DNA of 64,000 bases from Rhodoplanes sp963724735 (GCA_963724735.1 CAVRVX010000040.1:84134-148133), one strand, 5' to 3'. Positions 17,302 through 26,677 are shown, numbered from the stretch's first letter. Notes: generated by a model not told the origin, from the letters alone. Made by a program: numbers and translations.

Positions 17302-18132
17302 ATGACCCCGCAGGAACGTCAGCTCATCGAGCAGTTGTTCGATCGTCTTGCCACGCTGGAAAACGAGCCGCGCGACGCGGACGCCGAGCGGGCGATCAGA
17401 GAGGGCCTCGCGCGCGCGCCCAATGCGGTCTACGCGCTGGTGCAAACCGCCCTCGTCCAGGACGAGGCGCTCCGGCGCGCCAATGGGCGCATCGAACAAC
17501 TCGAAGCCGCCCTCGGCAGCGAACCGCCCCAGCAGCAGGGCTCTTTCCTCGACAGTCTCCGCAACGCGATGTTCGGCACGGAGCAAAGGCGCGGCTCAGG
17601 CTCGGTTCCGACGGTTCGCCCCGGCGAAATGGCGCGGCCCGACGACCGATGGAATCAGGGACAGGCGATGGGCGTTCCGCCCGGCTATGGACGCGGGCCG
17701 GATCCGGGCTGGCAGGGCGGACCGGGAATGGGACCGTATGGCGGCGGACCGGCGCCCGGCGGAGGGTACGGCGGCGGCGGAGGCTCGTTTCTCGGAACCG
17801 CCGCGGCGGCCGCGGCCGGCGTGATCGGCGGATCGCTATTGCTCAACAGCATTCGCGGCATGATGGGCCCGGCGCATGCGGGACAAAGCGCGTTCGATCC
17901 CGGTTCGGGGAGCGGCGACCGCTCGCCCTGGGGCGGCGGCGCGGCCGACAGCGATCTCTCCGGCCAGGCGGGCTTGAAGGATATCGGCGGCCGGCGCGCG
18001 GGCGCTTACGACGACGCCCAGCGCGACACAGACGACCGCAGAGATGATTCGGACAGAGCGGCCGATGATTCCGACGACGCCGATTACGACGATTCGGACG
18101 CGGACTACGGCGACGACACCGAGTCCGTCTGA
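17302..18132 (+). CDS. DUF2076 protein with Gly-rich and acidic C-terminus
   Basis: A 276-residue protein beginning MTPQERQLIEQLFDRLATLE, typical of DUF2076. The middle is Gly/Pro-rich (about residues 110-170), then an Ala/Gly segment FLGTAAAAAAGVIGGSLLLNS that resembles a membrane or glycine-zipper helix, and a strongly acidic tail rich in Asp (DDSDDADYDDSD). The ATG has AGGAGAG upstream. Function is unknown in the family. Confidence 0.75.
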   Translation: MTPQERQLIEQLFDRLATLENEPRDADAERAIREGLARAPNAVYALVQTALVQDEALRRANGRIEQLEAALGSEPPQQQGSFLDSLRNAMFGTEQRRGSGSVPTVRPGEMARPDDRWNQGQAMGVPPGYGRGPDPGWQGGPGMGPYGGGPAPGGGYGGGGGSFLGTAAAAAAGVIGGSLLLNSIRGMMGPAHAGQSAFDPGSGSGDRSPWGGGAADSDLSGQAGLKDIGGRRAGAYDDAQRDTDDRRDDSDRAADDSDDADYDDSDADYGDDTESV

Positions 18133-18197
18133 CCCGGCCCGCATTGATCGTCTCTCCCTCTGCTTGCGGCTGGGGGAGACGAACGCCTTGAATCAGA

Positions 18198-20735
18198 CTA
18201 GTTGCGGCGAACCCGCGCGAGCTCCTGCTCGGCGGCGGGAAGCCAGCGCGCCTGTTCGACGCTGAGCTGCCGTTTCGCGGCGAGATCGCGCATTGTCGAT
18301 ACAATCAATCCGAAACGGGTGGCCGGATCGTCTCCGCTGCTCGCAAGCCGCCATTGCAGGACGAGCAGGTCCCACTGCAATTGCGGATTGGCCGGTTCGA
18401 GCGCGACCAATCGCTCACGAATGGCGAGCCCCGCCCGGTAGCTCTTCAGCGCCTCTTCGGTCTTGCCCTGCGCGGCGAGCGCGTCGCCGATCTTGTTGTA
18501 GGAGATCGCGATGTCGCGTTGCAGGGCGTGATTGTCGCGGTCTTTCTCCGCCAATTTCTCGCGCAAGGCGAGACTGGTGCGGTAGGCGGCGAGCGCATCG
18601 GCGTTTGCCGCGCGCCCCATCACGTCGCCGATGCGCTCGTGCGAAACCGCCAGGTCCCGTCCCCATCGCGCATTGTCAGGGTCGGAGGCGGCGAGACGTT
18701 CGCGGATCTCGAGACTCGTGCGATAGGCGGCGAGCGCGTCATCCCACGCACGCTGCGTCCTGAGCACGTCGCCGATGCGCTCATAGGACACCGCGAGATC
18801 GCGGCGCGCCGCATCGTCCCGATTGGGGGCGGCAAGTTGAAGGGCCAGTCCCGCGCGGTAGCTGTTCAACGCCTCGTCGAGCGCCCCGCGCGCGACCAGC
18901 ACATCCCCGATCTTGTTGTGGGCGACGGCGAGCTGGCGTTGCCAGCCCCCCGACGCTTCGGGATCGACGGCGGTAAGCCGGAGCGCGAGACTCGTGCGAT
19001 AGGCCTTCAGGGCGTCGTTCAGCTCGGCTTTCGCCATGAGCACATCGCCGACGCGCTCATGCGAGACCGAGAGATCGCGCCGCCAGACCTCGTTCTTCGG
19101 ATCGAGGACGACCAGGCGTTCGCGGATCGCCAGGGCATCCCGGAAGCGCTGCAAAGCCTCGTCGAGCAAACCCTTGGCAAGGAACGCGTCACCGACGGCG
19201 TTCTCCGCGAGGGACAGATCGCGTTGGTTCTCCGTTGCGTCGGGCTTCGCCGCCACGCGCCGCTGCAGCGTCGGGAGAGTCGGACGCAGGATCTTGAGCG
19301 CCTCGTCGGCTGCGCCCTGCGCCAGAAGGTCGGCGCCTGCGGCAACCCGCGCCAGCGCGACCTCGCGCTCGCGGTTGGCGTTGCGGCTGTCGGGCGTGAC
19401 GCCGGCGAGCAGCGCCGTCGCCCGTGTGATGCGCTCGCGGCCGGCGCCGCTGCGGCCGAGGACCTCGTCCTGGCGGGCGAAGGCGAGCAGCATCATCGCC
19501 TTGCGATAGCGGAGCGCCGGTATGTCGGGTCCCCAATCGGCTATGTTGCGCAGCGCCGATTCGTTTGCTCGAACGAATCCGAGCGTCACGGAGCGCGGCA
19601 GGCCCAATCGCTCGGCGAACTCGGCCACGCGCACCGTTCCGGTCGTCCCCGCCTCGAGCACGCCATCGAGCAGGGTGGGATTGCGCGGCAGCTCGTAACG
19701 GAGCCATGCAAGCGCCCCGCCAATGGCCGCGATCAGCACAAGCGCCGCCACCAGCCGCGCGGCGCGGCGCGACCGCGGCTTGCGCATGCGTCTTTGGCCG
19801 CGAGCGGGCTCTTGCGCGGAAGCCGGCTTTGGCGTCGGCGCCTGCTCCCCCACGAAAGCGGGTTTAACGGCGGGAACCGGTTCCTCCACGGCAGCTTGTT
19901 TGGCGGCAGGAGCAAGCTCCGCCACGGGAGGCGGTTTGGCGGGAGACGGAGGCTCCTCCACGGGGGCCGACTTCGCCGTGGGAGCCGGCTCCTCCACCGA
20001 AGGCGGTCGCGGCTCCGGAACCGACTCCATCGCAGGGGTAGCGGCAGCAAGCGCTTCAGGTTTGAGCGGGGGCGCGCCCGTGACGGCCGATTCCACGGGG
20101 GGAACAGGCGGCGGCGCATCAGCAGACTGAAGGCCGGAGAGGGGGAGCGCCGGGGAGGGCTGTACCGGGGCGGCTTCCGACTGCAGGTAAGTGTTGAGAT
20201 CGAGTCCCGCCAAGGCCGCGCTTAATTTGAGGACGGCGAGGTATCTGCCGTCGCCTTCCACGCGCGCGTCGATGACGAGCGGAGCGACCGGCTCCTGTGA
20301 TTCGAACGACAGCGCGCCGTCATCCGCGAGTTTGAAACGCAAGGCGGGTGGATAAGCCGCGTCCTTGGACTCGCCTCCGATGATCACCGGGATGATCCGC
20401 TCGCGCTTGCCCGCGAGTTTGAACCGGCGCACCGCGTCGTTCACATGCTCGCTCTTGGCGGCGTCGGGGGAACACAGGACGACAAGAAAGAGCGATTCGG
20501 CGAGGGCGGCGGCCGCCTCTTCCGTCAGACCCTGTCCGTCGGGCGCACCGTCGCCACAATGATACATCGGCTTGAGATCCGTCGGCGCCGGGCCACAGGG
20601 CGTATCGCGGCCGACGAGTTCGGGCGCGACGCGCACGATATCGAGGCTGCGCTGCAACTCGTCAGCCCATTGCATGTCGGCCTTGCTGAAGGCGATGAAC
20701 GCCCGGTAGTTCGATTGGGTCGCCTCTGCCGCCAC
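18198..20735 (-). CDS. Membrane-anchored TIR-domain protein with TPR repeats
   Basis: The 845-residue protein is TIR domain (residues 1 to about 165, NYRAFIAFSKADMQWADEL), a Pro/Ala/Glu-rich linker with imperfect repeats (about 190-320), one transmembrane helix (about 325-347, AARLVAALVLIAAIGGALAW), then tetratricopeptide-like repeats of about 52 residues (about 500-820, consensus RRDLAVSHERIGDVL...DALAAYRTSLALRERL). Bacterial TIR domains are often NADases, but the position of the catalytic Glu (usual WVNEEI) reads HVNDAV, Ala101, so NADase activity is doubtful. The start is GTG 20735, preceded by GGGAGG. The role could be scaffolding or signalling; it is not in an obvious defence island. Confidence 0.8.
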   Translation of the reverse strand: MAAEATQSNYRAFIAFSKADMQWADELQRSLDIVRVAPELVGRDTPCGPAPTDLKPMYHCGDGAPDGQGLTEEAAAALAESLFLVVLCSPDAAKSEHVNDAVRRFKLAGKRERIIPVIIGGESKDAAYPPALRFKLADDGALSFESQEPVAPLVIDARVEGDGRYLAVLKLSAALAGLDLNTYLQSEAAPVQPSPALPLSGLQSADAPPPVPPVESAVTGAPPLKPEALAAATPAMESVPEPRPPSVEEPAPTAKSAPVEEPPSPAKPPPVAELAPAAKQAAVEEPVPAVKPAFVGEQAPTPKPASAQEPARGQRRMRKPRSRRAARLVAALVLIAAIGGALAWLRYELPRNPTLLDGVLEAGTTGTVRVAEFAERLGLPRSVTLGFVRANESALRNIADWGPDIPALRYRKAMMLLAFARQDEVLGRSGAGRERITRATALLAGVTPDSRNANREREVALARVAAGADLLAQGAADEALKILRPTLPTLQRRVAAKPDATENQRDLSLAENAVGDAFLAKGLLDEALQRFRDALAIRERLVVLDPKNEVWRRDLSVSHERVGDVLMAKAELNDALKAYRTSLALRLTAVDPEASGGWQRQLAVAHNKIGDVLVARGALDEALNSYRAGLALQLAAPNRDDAARRDLAVSYERIGDVLRTQRAWDDALAAYRTSLEIRERLAASDPDNARWGRDLAVSHERIGDVMGRAANADALAAYRTSLALREKLAEKDRDNHALQRDIAISYNKIGDALAAQGKTEEALKSYRAGLAIRERLVALEPANPQLQWDLLVLQWRLASSGDDPATRFGLIVSTMRDLAAKRQLSVEQARWLPAAEQELARVRRN

Positions 20736-20865
20736 GTTCGCCGCCTCCCGACTCGCGCCTGTGCCCCAGCTCCAACTTGGCTGTGTGCATGCTTGGAGCG
20801 CAAGATTTTGGCCCTGGCATGTCCGTCCACAAAATGTGGCCAGGGGGCGAAAAAAGCCGGAATGC

Positions 20866-21918
20866 TCAGGACTTACGCGGGAGGGCGGCGGCCGGCTGGG
20901 CGGCGTCGTACCAGCCCTTGGTCCGATTGACGAGGCGGACCACGGACAACATCACCGGGACCTCGATCAGGACGCCGACGACGGTCGCCAGCGCCGCGCC
21001 CGAGTCGAAGCCGAACAAACTGATCGCGGCGGCGACGGCGAGCTCGAAAAAATTGCTCGCCCCGATCAGGGCGGACGGTCCGGCGACGCAATGGGCCTCG
21101 CCAACCACGCGGTTGAGGCCGTAGGCGATGGCGGCGTTGAGATAGACCTGGATCAGGATCGGGACGGCGAGCATCGCGATCACCAGGGGCTGGCGAAGGA
21201 TTTGCTCGCCTTGAAATCCGAACAGCAGAACGAGGGTTGCGAGCAGAGCGGCAAGCGAGATCGGCTGCAAGGCGGCGAGCAGCCGCGCGAGCGCCGCCTC
21301 GCCGCCCATAGCCAAGACGCGGCGACGCAGAACTTGCGCCGCGACCACCGGGAGCAGGATGTAGAGCGCGACCGAGAGGACGAGCGTCTCCCACGGCACG
21401 GCGATCGCCGAGAGGCCGAGCAGGAGTCCCACGATCGGCGCGAAGGCGAACACCATGATCGTGTCGTTGAGCGCGACCTGCGAGAGCGTGAAATGCGGCT
21501 CGCCCTTGGTCAGGTTGCTCCAAACGAACACCATGGCGGTGCACGGCGCGGCGGCGAGCAAGATCAGGCCGGCGATGTAGGAGTTGATCTGATCGGCGGG
21601 CAGCCAATTCCTGAACAGATGGCCGATGAAGAGCCAGCCGAGCGCGGCCATGGAGAACGGTTTCACCGCCCAGTTCACAAATAGCGTCACGCCGATGCCG
21701 CGCCAGTGCCGTCGCACCTCGCCCAGCGCCGTGAAGTCGATCTTCACCAGCATCGGAATGATCATCAGCCAGATCAGCACGGCCACGGGAATGTTGACCT
21801 TGGCCAGTTCCGCCGCGCCGATCGCCTGAAAGGCGCTCGGCATTGCATGTCCAAGCGCAATCCCCGCAACGATGCAAAGGGCGACCCACAGCGTCAGATA
21901 GCGCTCAACCGCCGACAC
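20866..21918 (-). CDS. acr3: Arsenite efflux permease Acr3
   Basis: Inner-membrane arsenite exporter of the ACR3 family with about ten transmembrane helices in 350 residues. The conserved Cys in LLAAAPCTAMVFVWS, needed for As(III) transport, is present, as is SNFFELAVAAAISLFG. The start overlaps the 3' end of arsC by 14 bp, so it is the last gene of an arsR-arsC-acr3 operon. Confidence 0.93.
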   Translation of the reverse strand: MSAVERYLTLWVALCIVAGIALGHAMPSAFQAIGAAELAKVNIPVAVLIWLMIIPMLVKIDFTALGEVRRHWRGIGVTLFVNWAVKPFSMAALGWLFIGHLFRNWLPADQINSYIAGLILLAAAPCTAMVFVWSNLTKGEPHFTLSQVALNDTIMVFAFAPIVGLLLGLSAIAVPWETLVLSVALYILLPVVAAQVLRRRVLAMGGEAALARLLAALQPISLAALLATLVLLFGFQGEQILRQPLVIAMLAVPILIQVYLNAAIAYGLNRVVGEAHCVAGPSALIGASNFFELAVAAAISLFGFDSGAALATVVGVLIEVPVMLSVVRLVNRTKGWYDAAQPAAALPRKS

Positions 21919-22459
21919 GCGTGGCTCCCTCTTTCACGTCGGACTGCGCCACCCCTGATGTCGCGCCCTCCATGCGGCCGATAGCTGCGACTCGCGTCTG
22001 CAAAGTCAGTTGGTCGAGCGCTGCAATCGGCAGCGCAGTGAAAACGCCGATCCGCTGCGACAGCATGCGGTGCGTTTCATTGAAGGCATGGGCGATCTCG
22101 CTGTCGCTGCCGGTCGCGACGGCAGGATCGGGAATGCCCCAGTGCGCGGTCATCGGCTGGCCCGGCCAGAGCGGGCAGGTTTCGCCGGCGGCGTTGTCGC
22201 AGACCGTAAAAACGAAATCGAGCAAGGGCGCAGTCGGCCGCGTGAACTCGTTCCATGACTTGGACCGAAAGCCGCTGACGTCGTAGCTGAGATTGGAGAG
22301 CAGCCGCAGCGCATACGGGTTGACCGCCCCCTTCGGCTGGCTGCCGGCGCTGAAGGCGCGAAACCGGCCTTTGCCGACCTTGTTGAGAATGGCTTCGGCG
22401 ATGATCGACCGCGCCGAGTTGCCGGTGCAGAGAAACAGCACGTTATAGAGGTGGTTCAT
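21905..22459 (-). CDS. arsC: Arsenate reductase, low-molecular-weight phosphatase type
   Basis: Reduces arsenate to arsenite for export by Acr3. The LMW-phosphatase P-loop is LFLCTGNSARS with nucleophile Cys11 and Arg17 (C-x5-R), and the DP-loop is GIPDPA. The 184 residues exceed the usual length of about 140 because of a C-terminal tail (LQTRVAAIGRMEGATSG) that overlaps acr3. The start ATG 22459 lies inside the end of arsR (17-bp overlap). Confidence 0.9.
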   Translation of the reverse strand: MNHLYNVLFLCTGNSARSIIAEAILNKVGKGRFRAFSAGSQPKGAVNPYALRLLSNLSYDVSGFRSKSWNEFTRPTAPLLDFVFTVCDNAAGETCPLWPGQPMTAHWGIPDPAVATGSDSEIAHAFNETHRMLSQRIGVFTALPIAALDQLTLQTRVAAIGRMEGATSGVAQSDVKEGATRVGG

Positions 22460-22847
22460 CGCTCCTCCTTCCAGGAGTCGCGCACAGCGGCTCCGACCGA
22501 ATGCGGGTTTTCGCCGGCTCGTCATTGCCGTTCTGCGTCCCGCCAAACGGGCCGCAGCTTTCCTTTCCGCCGCAGCAGTTCTCAGTGAGGAAGCCGACGA
22601 GCGCGGTCATGGCGGAAAAATTCGCCGAGTAGATCATCGAGCGGCCATTGCGGCGCACGCTCACGAGACCGGCGAACCGCAGCCGATCGAAATGGAAGGA
22701 CAGCGTGTTCGGGGGAACGCCGAGCGCGGCGGCAATCTCGCCAGCCGGCAGCCCTTGCGGGCTCGCCTGCACCAGCAGCCGGAATGCGTCAAGCCGGCTG
22801 TCTTGAGCGAGCGCCGCCAGCGCTGTCACCGCATCTGATGTTTCCAT
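22443..22847 (-). CDS. arsR: Arsenic-responsive repressor ArsR
   Basis: Small winged-helix repressor (134 residues). The DNA-binding helix is around PPNTLSFHFDRLRFAGLV. It lacks the ELCVC metal site of the E. coli type; instead ENCCGGKESC near residues 89-98 resembles the C-terminal Cys-Cys...Cys As(III) site of Acidithiobacillus-type ArsR. It is first in the operon and overlaps arsC, so it autoregulates the whole set. Confidence 0.9.
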   Translation of the reverse strand: METSDAVTALAALAQDSRLDAFRLLVQASPQGLPAGEIAAALGVPPNTLSFHFDRLRFAGLVSVRRNGRSMIYSANFSAMTALVGFLTENCCGGKESCGPFGGTQNGNDEPAKTRIRSEPLCATPGRRSDEPPL

Positions 22848-22868
22848 ATTTCAATGAATATAGAAATA
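22846..22868 (-). promoter_or_regulatory. Candidate ArsR operator
   Basis: An AT-rich imperfect dyad abuts the arsR ATG: ATATTTCAATGAATAT and TTTC...GAAA halves. Its position over the translation start suits ArsR autorepression. No clear Shine-Dalgarno sequence precedes arsR. Confidence 0.4.
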
Positions 22869-23036
22869 ACGCGAGACGTCAAGTCAGCGAGCCCTCAGGA
22901 GCGACGCCGCCCAAGCATGCTTGCATGGTAGCCCAAAACAGCCGCGCTGATAAGATTCGAAGAGCCGACCGAGTGGCGCTCGTAGCGACCTGATAGGCCG
23001 CTCCCGTAACGTCGGTCTTTATCACGAGGCGACCGC

Positions 23037-24317
23037 ATGACGCCGAGACGAGAGTTTCTGCATCGCGGCTCGTTACCGCAACCGAACGGTTGGCTTGCTT
23101 CGGTGGCCGACCGTTTCCTCTTTGCCGGCATCACGTCGACCGACCGGCTCGTTCGCAGGCGACAGGTGTTCACCAATATCGCCGCCTACGCGCTCGCCCT
23201 CACGGCCGCGGTGCATTTCGTTTCCGTCGCCGTCCACGACTTCTGGGGTCTGCTCGTCGTCAACGTCTATAATGTCCTGATCGTCGTGTTCTGTGCGCTG
23301 AACCATCGGCTGCATGTCTTCGGGGACTTGGTCGCGGCGACGACGCTCATCCTCGGCGCGGCCATCGGCCATCTGTTCGTCGTGTTCGCTTTCGGAACGG
23401 CGAGCGACCTGCACTTCTATTTCACCCTGGCGGGCTTCGTTCTGTTTCTCGTTGGCGTCGAGAACTTCAGGCTATTCCTCGCGCTCTACGCGCTTGCGCT
23501 CGGCGCGCTTCTCATCACGTTTGTTTTCGTACCCGCGAACGGCTACTTGCTGCCGGGCGACAGCGAGCTGCGTCGCAGCCTTGCCATCGAGGCGGCGATG
23601 AACGCTTATTTGATCAACGGGCTGTTGTTCTCCTTCGCATTGACGGCCCAGTATCGGGCCGAGGAGCGTTCCGAAGCGCTTCTCACGGCGATCCTGCCGA
23701 AGCGGATCGCGGAACGGCTCAAGGTTTCGCCTGACGGGCGCATCGCTGACCAAGCCGAGGGCTGTTCCGTCCTTTTTCTTGATCTGGTCGGCTTTACCGA
23801 GGCGTCTCGCGACCTCGAGCCGGGCCAGGTGGTCGCCTATCTCGACACGATCTTCAGCCAGTTGGATGCCGCGTGCCAGCGGCTTTGCGTGGACAAGATC
23901 AAGACGATCGGCGACTGCTACATGGCGGTGGGCGGTCTCTCCGGAGACCCGCTGCAAGGTTCGCGCGCCATCGGCCTTCTCGCCCTCGAGTTTTTGGAGA
24001 TCATCGCAAGCGCCCCGAAGCTCGGAGGCGCCAAGCTGCAAATGCGCGCCGGCGTCCATGCGGGCCCGGTCACCGCCGGCGTCATCGGCGACGCGCGGAT
24101 GACCTACGACATCTGGGGCGACACCGTGAACGTCGCGGCGCGGATGGAGTCGCATGGTTTGCCCGGCCGCATCCACGCATCCGCCGCCTTCAAGGAGCTT
24201 GCCGGCTCGCACTTCGCCTTCGAGCCGCGCGGGGAGATCGAGATGAAAAGTCTCGGCGTTCACGCCACGTATTTCCTCACCGCGGCGCTTTCGTCCGACC
24301 CGCCCCGCTCCGCGTGA
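23037..24317 (+). CDS. Membrane class III adenylate cyclase
   Basis: The 426-residue protein has six N-terminal transmembrane helices (about residues 45-205) joined to a class III cyclase domain (about 225-415). Metal-binding Asp residues are in FLDLVGF and KTIGDCYM; the substrate-determining Lys (KTIGD) and Asp (IWGD) favour ATP; NVAARM supplies the transition-state Asn and Arg. It should make cAMP at the inner membrane in response to a membrane-sensed signal. The membrane part resembles MASE-type sensor modules, but the ligand is unknown. Confidence 0.88.
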   Translation: MTPRREFLHRGSLPQPNGWLASVADRFLFAGITSTDRLVRRRQVFTNIAAYALALTAAVHFVSVAVHDFWGLLVVNVYNVLIVVFCALNHRLHVFGDLVAATTLILGAAIGHLFVVFAFGTASDLHFYFTLAGFVLFLVGVENFRLFLALYALALGALLITFVFVPANGYLLPGDSELRRSLAIEAAMNAYLINGLLFSFALTAQYRAEERSEALLTAILPKRIAERLKVSPDGRIADQAEGCSVLFLDLVGFTEASRDLEPGQVVAYLDTIFSQLDAACQRLCVDKIKTIGDCYMAVGGLSGDPLQGSRAIGLLALEFLEIIASAPKLGGAKLQMRAGVHAGPVTAGVIGDARMTYDIWGDTVNVAARMESHGLPGRIHASAAFKELAGSHFAFEPRGEIEMKSLGVHATYFLTAALSSDPPRSA

Positions 24318-24376
24318 CGGGCGGAGCAAAATGCGCTTTGCGGGCGGCTTGGTCCATCCGCATTGTCGTGGTCGCG

Positions 24377-25279
24377 TCACGGCCGCTGGGCGCCGCGCTG
24401 GTTCGTGTAGATGGCGTAGAGCGTCTGCGAGGCGCAGATGAACAGGCGGCAGCGGTCGCGCCCGCCGAAGGCGATGTTCGCGACCGTGTGAGGCACCTTG
24501 ATCTTGCCGAGCAGCGCGCCCGACGGATCGATGCAATGCACGCCGTCGCCGGCGCTGCTCCACACATTTCCGTCCTCGTCGCAGCGAATGCCGTCGGCGT
24601 TGCCCGGACTGACCGTATGGAACACGCGGCCGTTGCGCAGTTTGCCGGCCTCGTCGACATCGAGCGCCCGGATGTGCTGGACCGGGTTCTCCGCGAACAA
24701 AATTCCGGTGTTGACGATGTAGAGACGCCGCTCGTCAGGCGAGAAGCACAGTCCATTCGGTCCGTCGAACTCGTCAGCCATAACGCTCAGCGCGCCGGTG
24801 CGTGGGTCCAGCCGGTAGACACGCGCCGGCAGCTCCTGCTCCCGCTTGCCTCCCTCGTAGTCCGTCTCGATGCCGTAGGGGGGATCGGAGAACCAGATCG
24901 TCCCGTCCGATTTCACCACGACGTCGTTGGGCGAGTTCAGTCGCTTGCCCTCGAAGCGGTCGGCGAGCACCGTCACTTTGCCGTCGAGCTCGGTGCGCAG
25001 AAGGCAGCGCTCGCCATGCGAGCAGGTGATCAGACGCCCCTCGCGGTCGCGCGTCTGACCGTTGGGAAAGCCGGCCGGTTGCCGGAACACCTCGACGCCG
25101 CCGCGCTCCGTCCAACGCATGATGCGGTCATTCGGAACGTCGCTCACCAGGAGACATTGCATGTCGCCGAACCACACCGGCCCCTCGCTCCAGCGAAATC
25201 CGTCGGCGAGCTTTTCCAGCGGCGCATTCGGCAGCACGAAGCGAGCAAAGCGCTTTTCGATGATCTCGAACCCGTCCAT
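24377..25279 (-). CDS. SMP-30/gluconolactonase/LRE-family beta-propeller hydrolase
   Basis: A 300-residue six-bladed beta-propeller of the SMP-30 family, usually a Ca2+/Zn2+-dependent sugar lactonase. Metal ligands are visible as Glu in WSEGPVW, Asn in NSPNDVV, Asn in DGPNGLCF and Asp in GNADGIRCD. ATG 25279 overlaps the stop of the upstream doxX-like gene by 1 bp (TGATG), so the two are coupled. A lactone substrate is likely but not defined. Confidence 0.85.
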   Translation of the reverse strand: MDGFEIIEKRFARFVLPNAPLEKLADGFRWSEGPVWFGDMQCLLVSDVPNDRIMRWTERGGVEVFRQPAGFPNGQTRDREGRLITCSHGERCLLRTELDGKVTVLADRFEGKRLNSPNDVVVKSDGTIWFSDPPYGIETDYEGGKREQELPARVYRLDPRTGALSVMADEFDGPNGLCFSPDERRLYIVNTGILFAENPVQHIRALDVDEAGKLRNGRVFHTVSPGNADGIRCDEDGNVWSSAGDGVHCIDPSGALLGKIKVPHTVANIAFGGRDRCRLFICASQTLYAIYTNQRGAQRP

Positions 25280-25812
25280 CACGAGCGCTCCGGCTTGATG
25301 GGCTGAATCAAATCGTCGTGGCCTGTCGGGTTCACGTGAACGCTCCCGGCCGCGCGGCGATCCAATGCGCGATCGACGGTTTGGCAGTTTTCTCTTGCCG
25401 CGGTTTCGCCCCGCGCCAGACCGCTGCCGAGGATGAGCAGCAGCAAGCCGCCGACGAGCCCGAAATTCTTGAGAAAATCCCAGACGTGCGGATATCCCGC
25501 GCTGTCCGGCGACCAGAAGCGCGGATAGGTCCAGAAGTTGTGATAGAGGATCGCCGTGATCGCGCAATATCCGGCGAGCACGACAGCGGCCAGTCCGTCG
25601 TGCCAGCCGGAGACGATGCAGATCGGGGTCCCGAACTCGACCATCATCGCGAGCACCAACAGAACCGGCGCGCCGGGAAGGAAGCTCGAGGCGGCTTGCT
25701 TGAGCGCATTGTCCCAGTTCGCGATCTTGTCGAGGCCGCTGAACGGAAAAACCGCAACAAGGCAAATCTTCGCGACGAGCGGTAGTGCGCCGTTGGTCAA
25801 CCAGTCCCTCAT
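25279..25812 (-). CDS. DoxX-family membrane protein
   Basis: A 177-residue DoxX/DoxD-like protein with four predicted transmembrane helices (from LVAKICLVAVFPFSGLDKI to FGLVGGLLLLILGSGLA). DoxX relatives act in quinone-linked redox or stress resistance. The ATG at 25812 (MRDWLTNG) is preferred over one 12 codons upstream. It is translationally coupled to the SMP-30 gene. Confidence 0.8.
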   Translation of the reverse strand: MRDWLTNGALPLVAKICLVAVFPFSGLDKIANWDNALKQAASSFLPGAPVLLVLAMMVEFGTPICIVSGWHDGLAAVVLAGYCAITAILYHNFWTYPRFWSPDSAGYPHVWDFLKNFGLVGGLLLLILGSGLARGETAARENCQTVDRALDRRAAGSVHVNPTGHDDLIQPIKPERS

Positions 25813-26143
25813 CTCAGTCTCCCCGACCGCGCCGCACCGCGGCTGCATTGGCCCACCGTCGCTCGCCGGCGCTAAGGATCACTCCGGTACGCTCCCCTCA
25901 GGGTGGCTGTTGTTGGGGCATACTCCGAGAGCCGCGGCCGTCGGGTGGTTCGCCCCGTGCTGAATTGCCTCAGGTGTGAATTCGCTCACATGACCGCCGT
26001 TGGCAAGTGATGACAATCGGATGACAACCGGTTGCAAGCGATGAAGGCTGCTGAAAATTCAGCGCTCAGCTCGCCCGTCCGATTAGGAGAATTAGCACCT
26101 TAAGCATCGCTGCCCGAGGGAGTGGAGGATCCAGGAGGCCAGT
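25813..26143. promoter_or_regulatory. Divergent promoter region, doxX / CBS gene
   Basis: No gene is seen in these 331 bp. It must hold promoters for both divergent genes. A 14-bp dyad GCTGAAAATTCAGC at 26050-26063 is a possible operator. CAGGAGG precedes the CBS gene ATG. Confidence 0.35.
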
Positions 26144-26647
26144 ATGACCGCTCAGACGCTGTTAGATCGAAAGGGCGCCGCCATCCACGCCGTTGAGCCC
26201 ACGGCGTCCATCGCCGACGCGGCGCGAATCCTGTCTGACCATGACATCGGAGCGCTGGTCGTAACCAACGCGGACGGCGAGACGGTCGGCATCATCTCGG
26301 AGCGCGACATCGTGCGCGTGTTGAGCGCGCGCGGTCGCGCCGCTCTCGAGACGCCCGTCGCCGAGGCCATGACCCGCAAGGTCTTGACGTGCAGTCGACA
26401 GGACAAAGTCGTCGACCTCATGCGGCGCATGACCGAAGGCAGGCTCCGCCATCTGCCGGTGGTCGAGAAGGGCAAGATCGTCGGCGTCGTGTCGATTCGC
26501 GACGTGGTCGAGCTGCGCCTTGCGGAGATGGAGCGGGATGCGGATGCCTTGCGCGAATACATCCACTCGACGTCTCGTTCGCGCAGCCACGATACGGTGC
26601 AGGATCGGGCTCATTTGGAGCAGGCGCGCTTTCCTCGGGTGTTTTAG
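26144..26647 (+). CDS. Tandem CBS-domain protein
   Basis: A 167-residue cytosolic protein made of two CBS domains (a Bateman module): residues about 10-65 (SIADAARILSDHDIGALVV...VGIISERDIVR) and about 72-128 (EAMTRKVLTC...LRHLPVVEKGKIVGVVSIRDVV). CBS pairs bind adenosine nucleotides. There is no attached effector domain, so it probably acts on a partner. AGGAGG lies upstream of the ATG. Confidence 0.88.
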   Translation: MTAQTLLDRKGAAIHAVEPTASIADAARILSDHDIGALVVTNADGETVGIISERDIVRVLSARGRAALETPVAEAMTRKVLTCSRQDKVVDLMRRMTEGRLRHLPVVEKGKIVGVVSIRDVVELRLAEMERDADALREYIHSTSRSRSHDTVQDRAHLEQARFPRVF

Positions 26648-26677
26648 CGGAACTGCGTTCTGTGACAGGGCTGGGCA

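Noticed and set aside
18354..20225. 623-codon frame opposite the TIR-TPR gene
   Set aside because: The periodic pattern mirrors the TPR repeats on the other strand; no own signal or start.
18198..22868. TIR gene plus ars operon as a phage-defence island
   Set aside because: No other defence genes nearby, the TIR lacks the catalytic Glu, and the ars genes are ordinary metal resistance.
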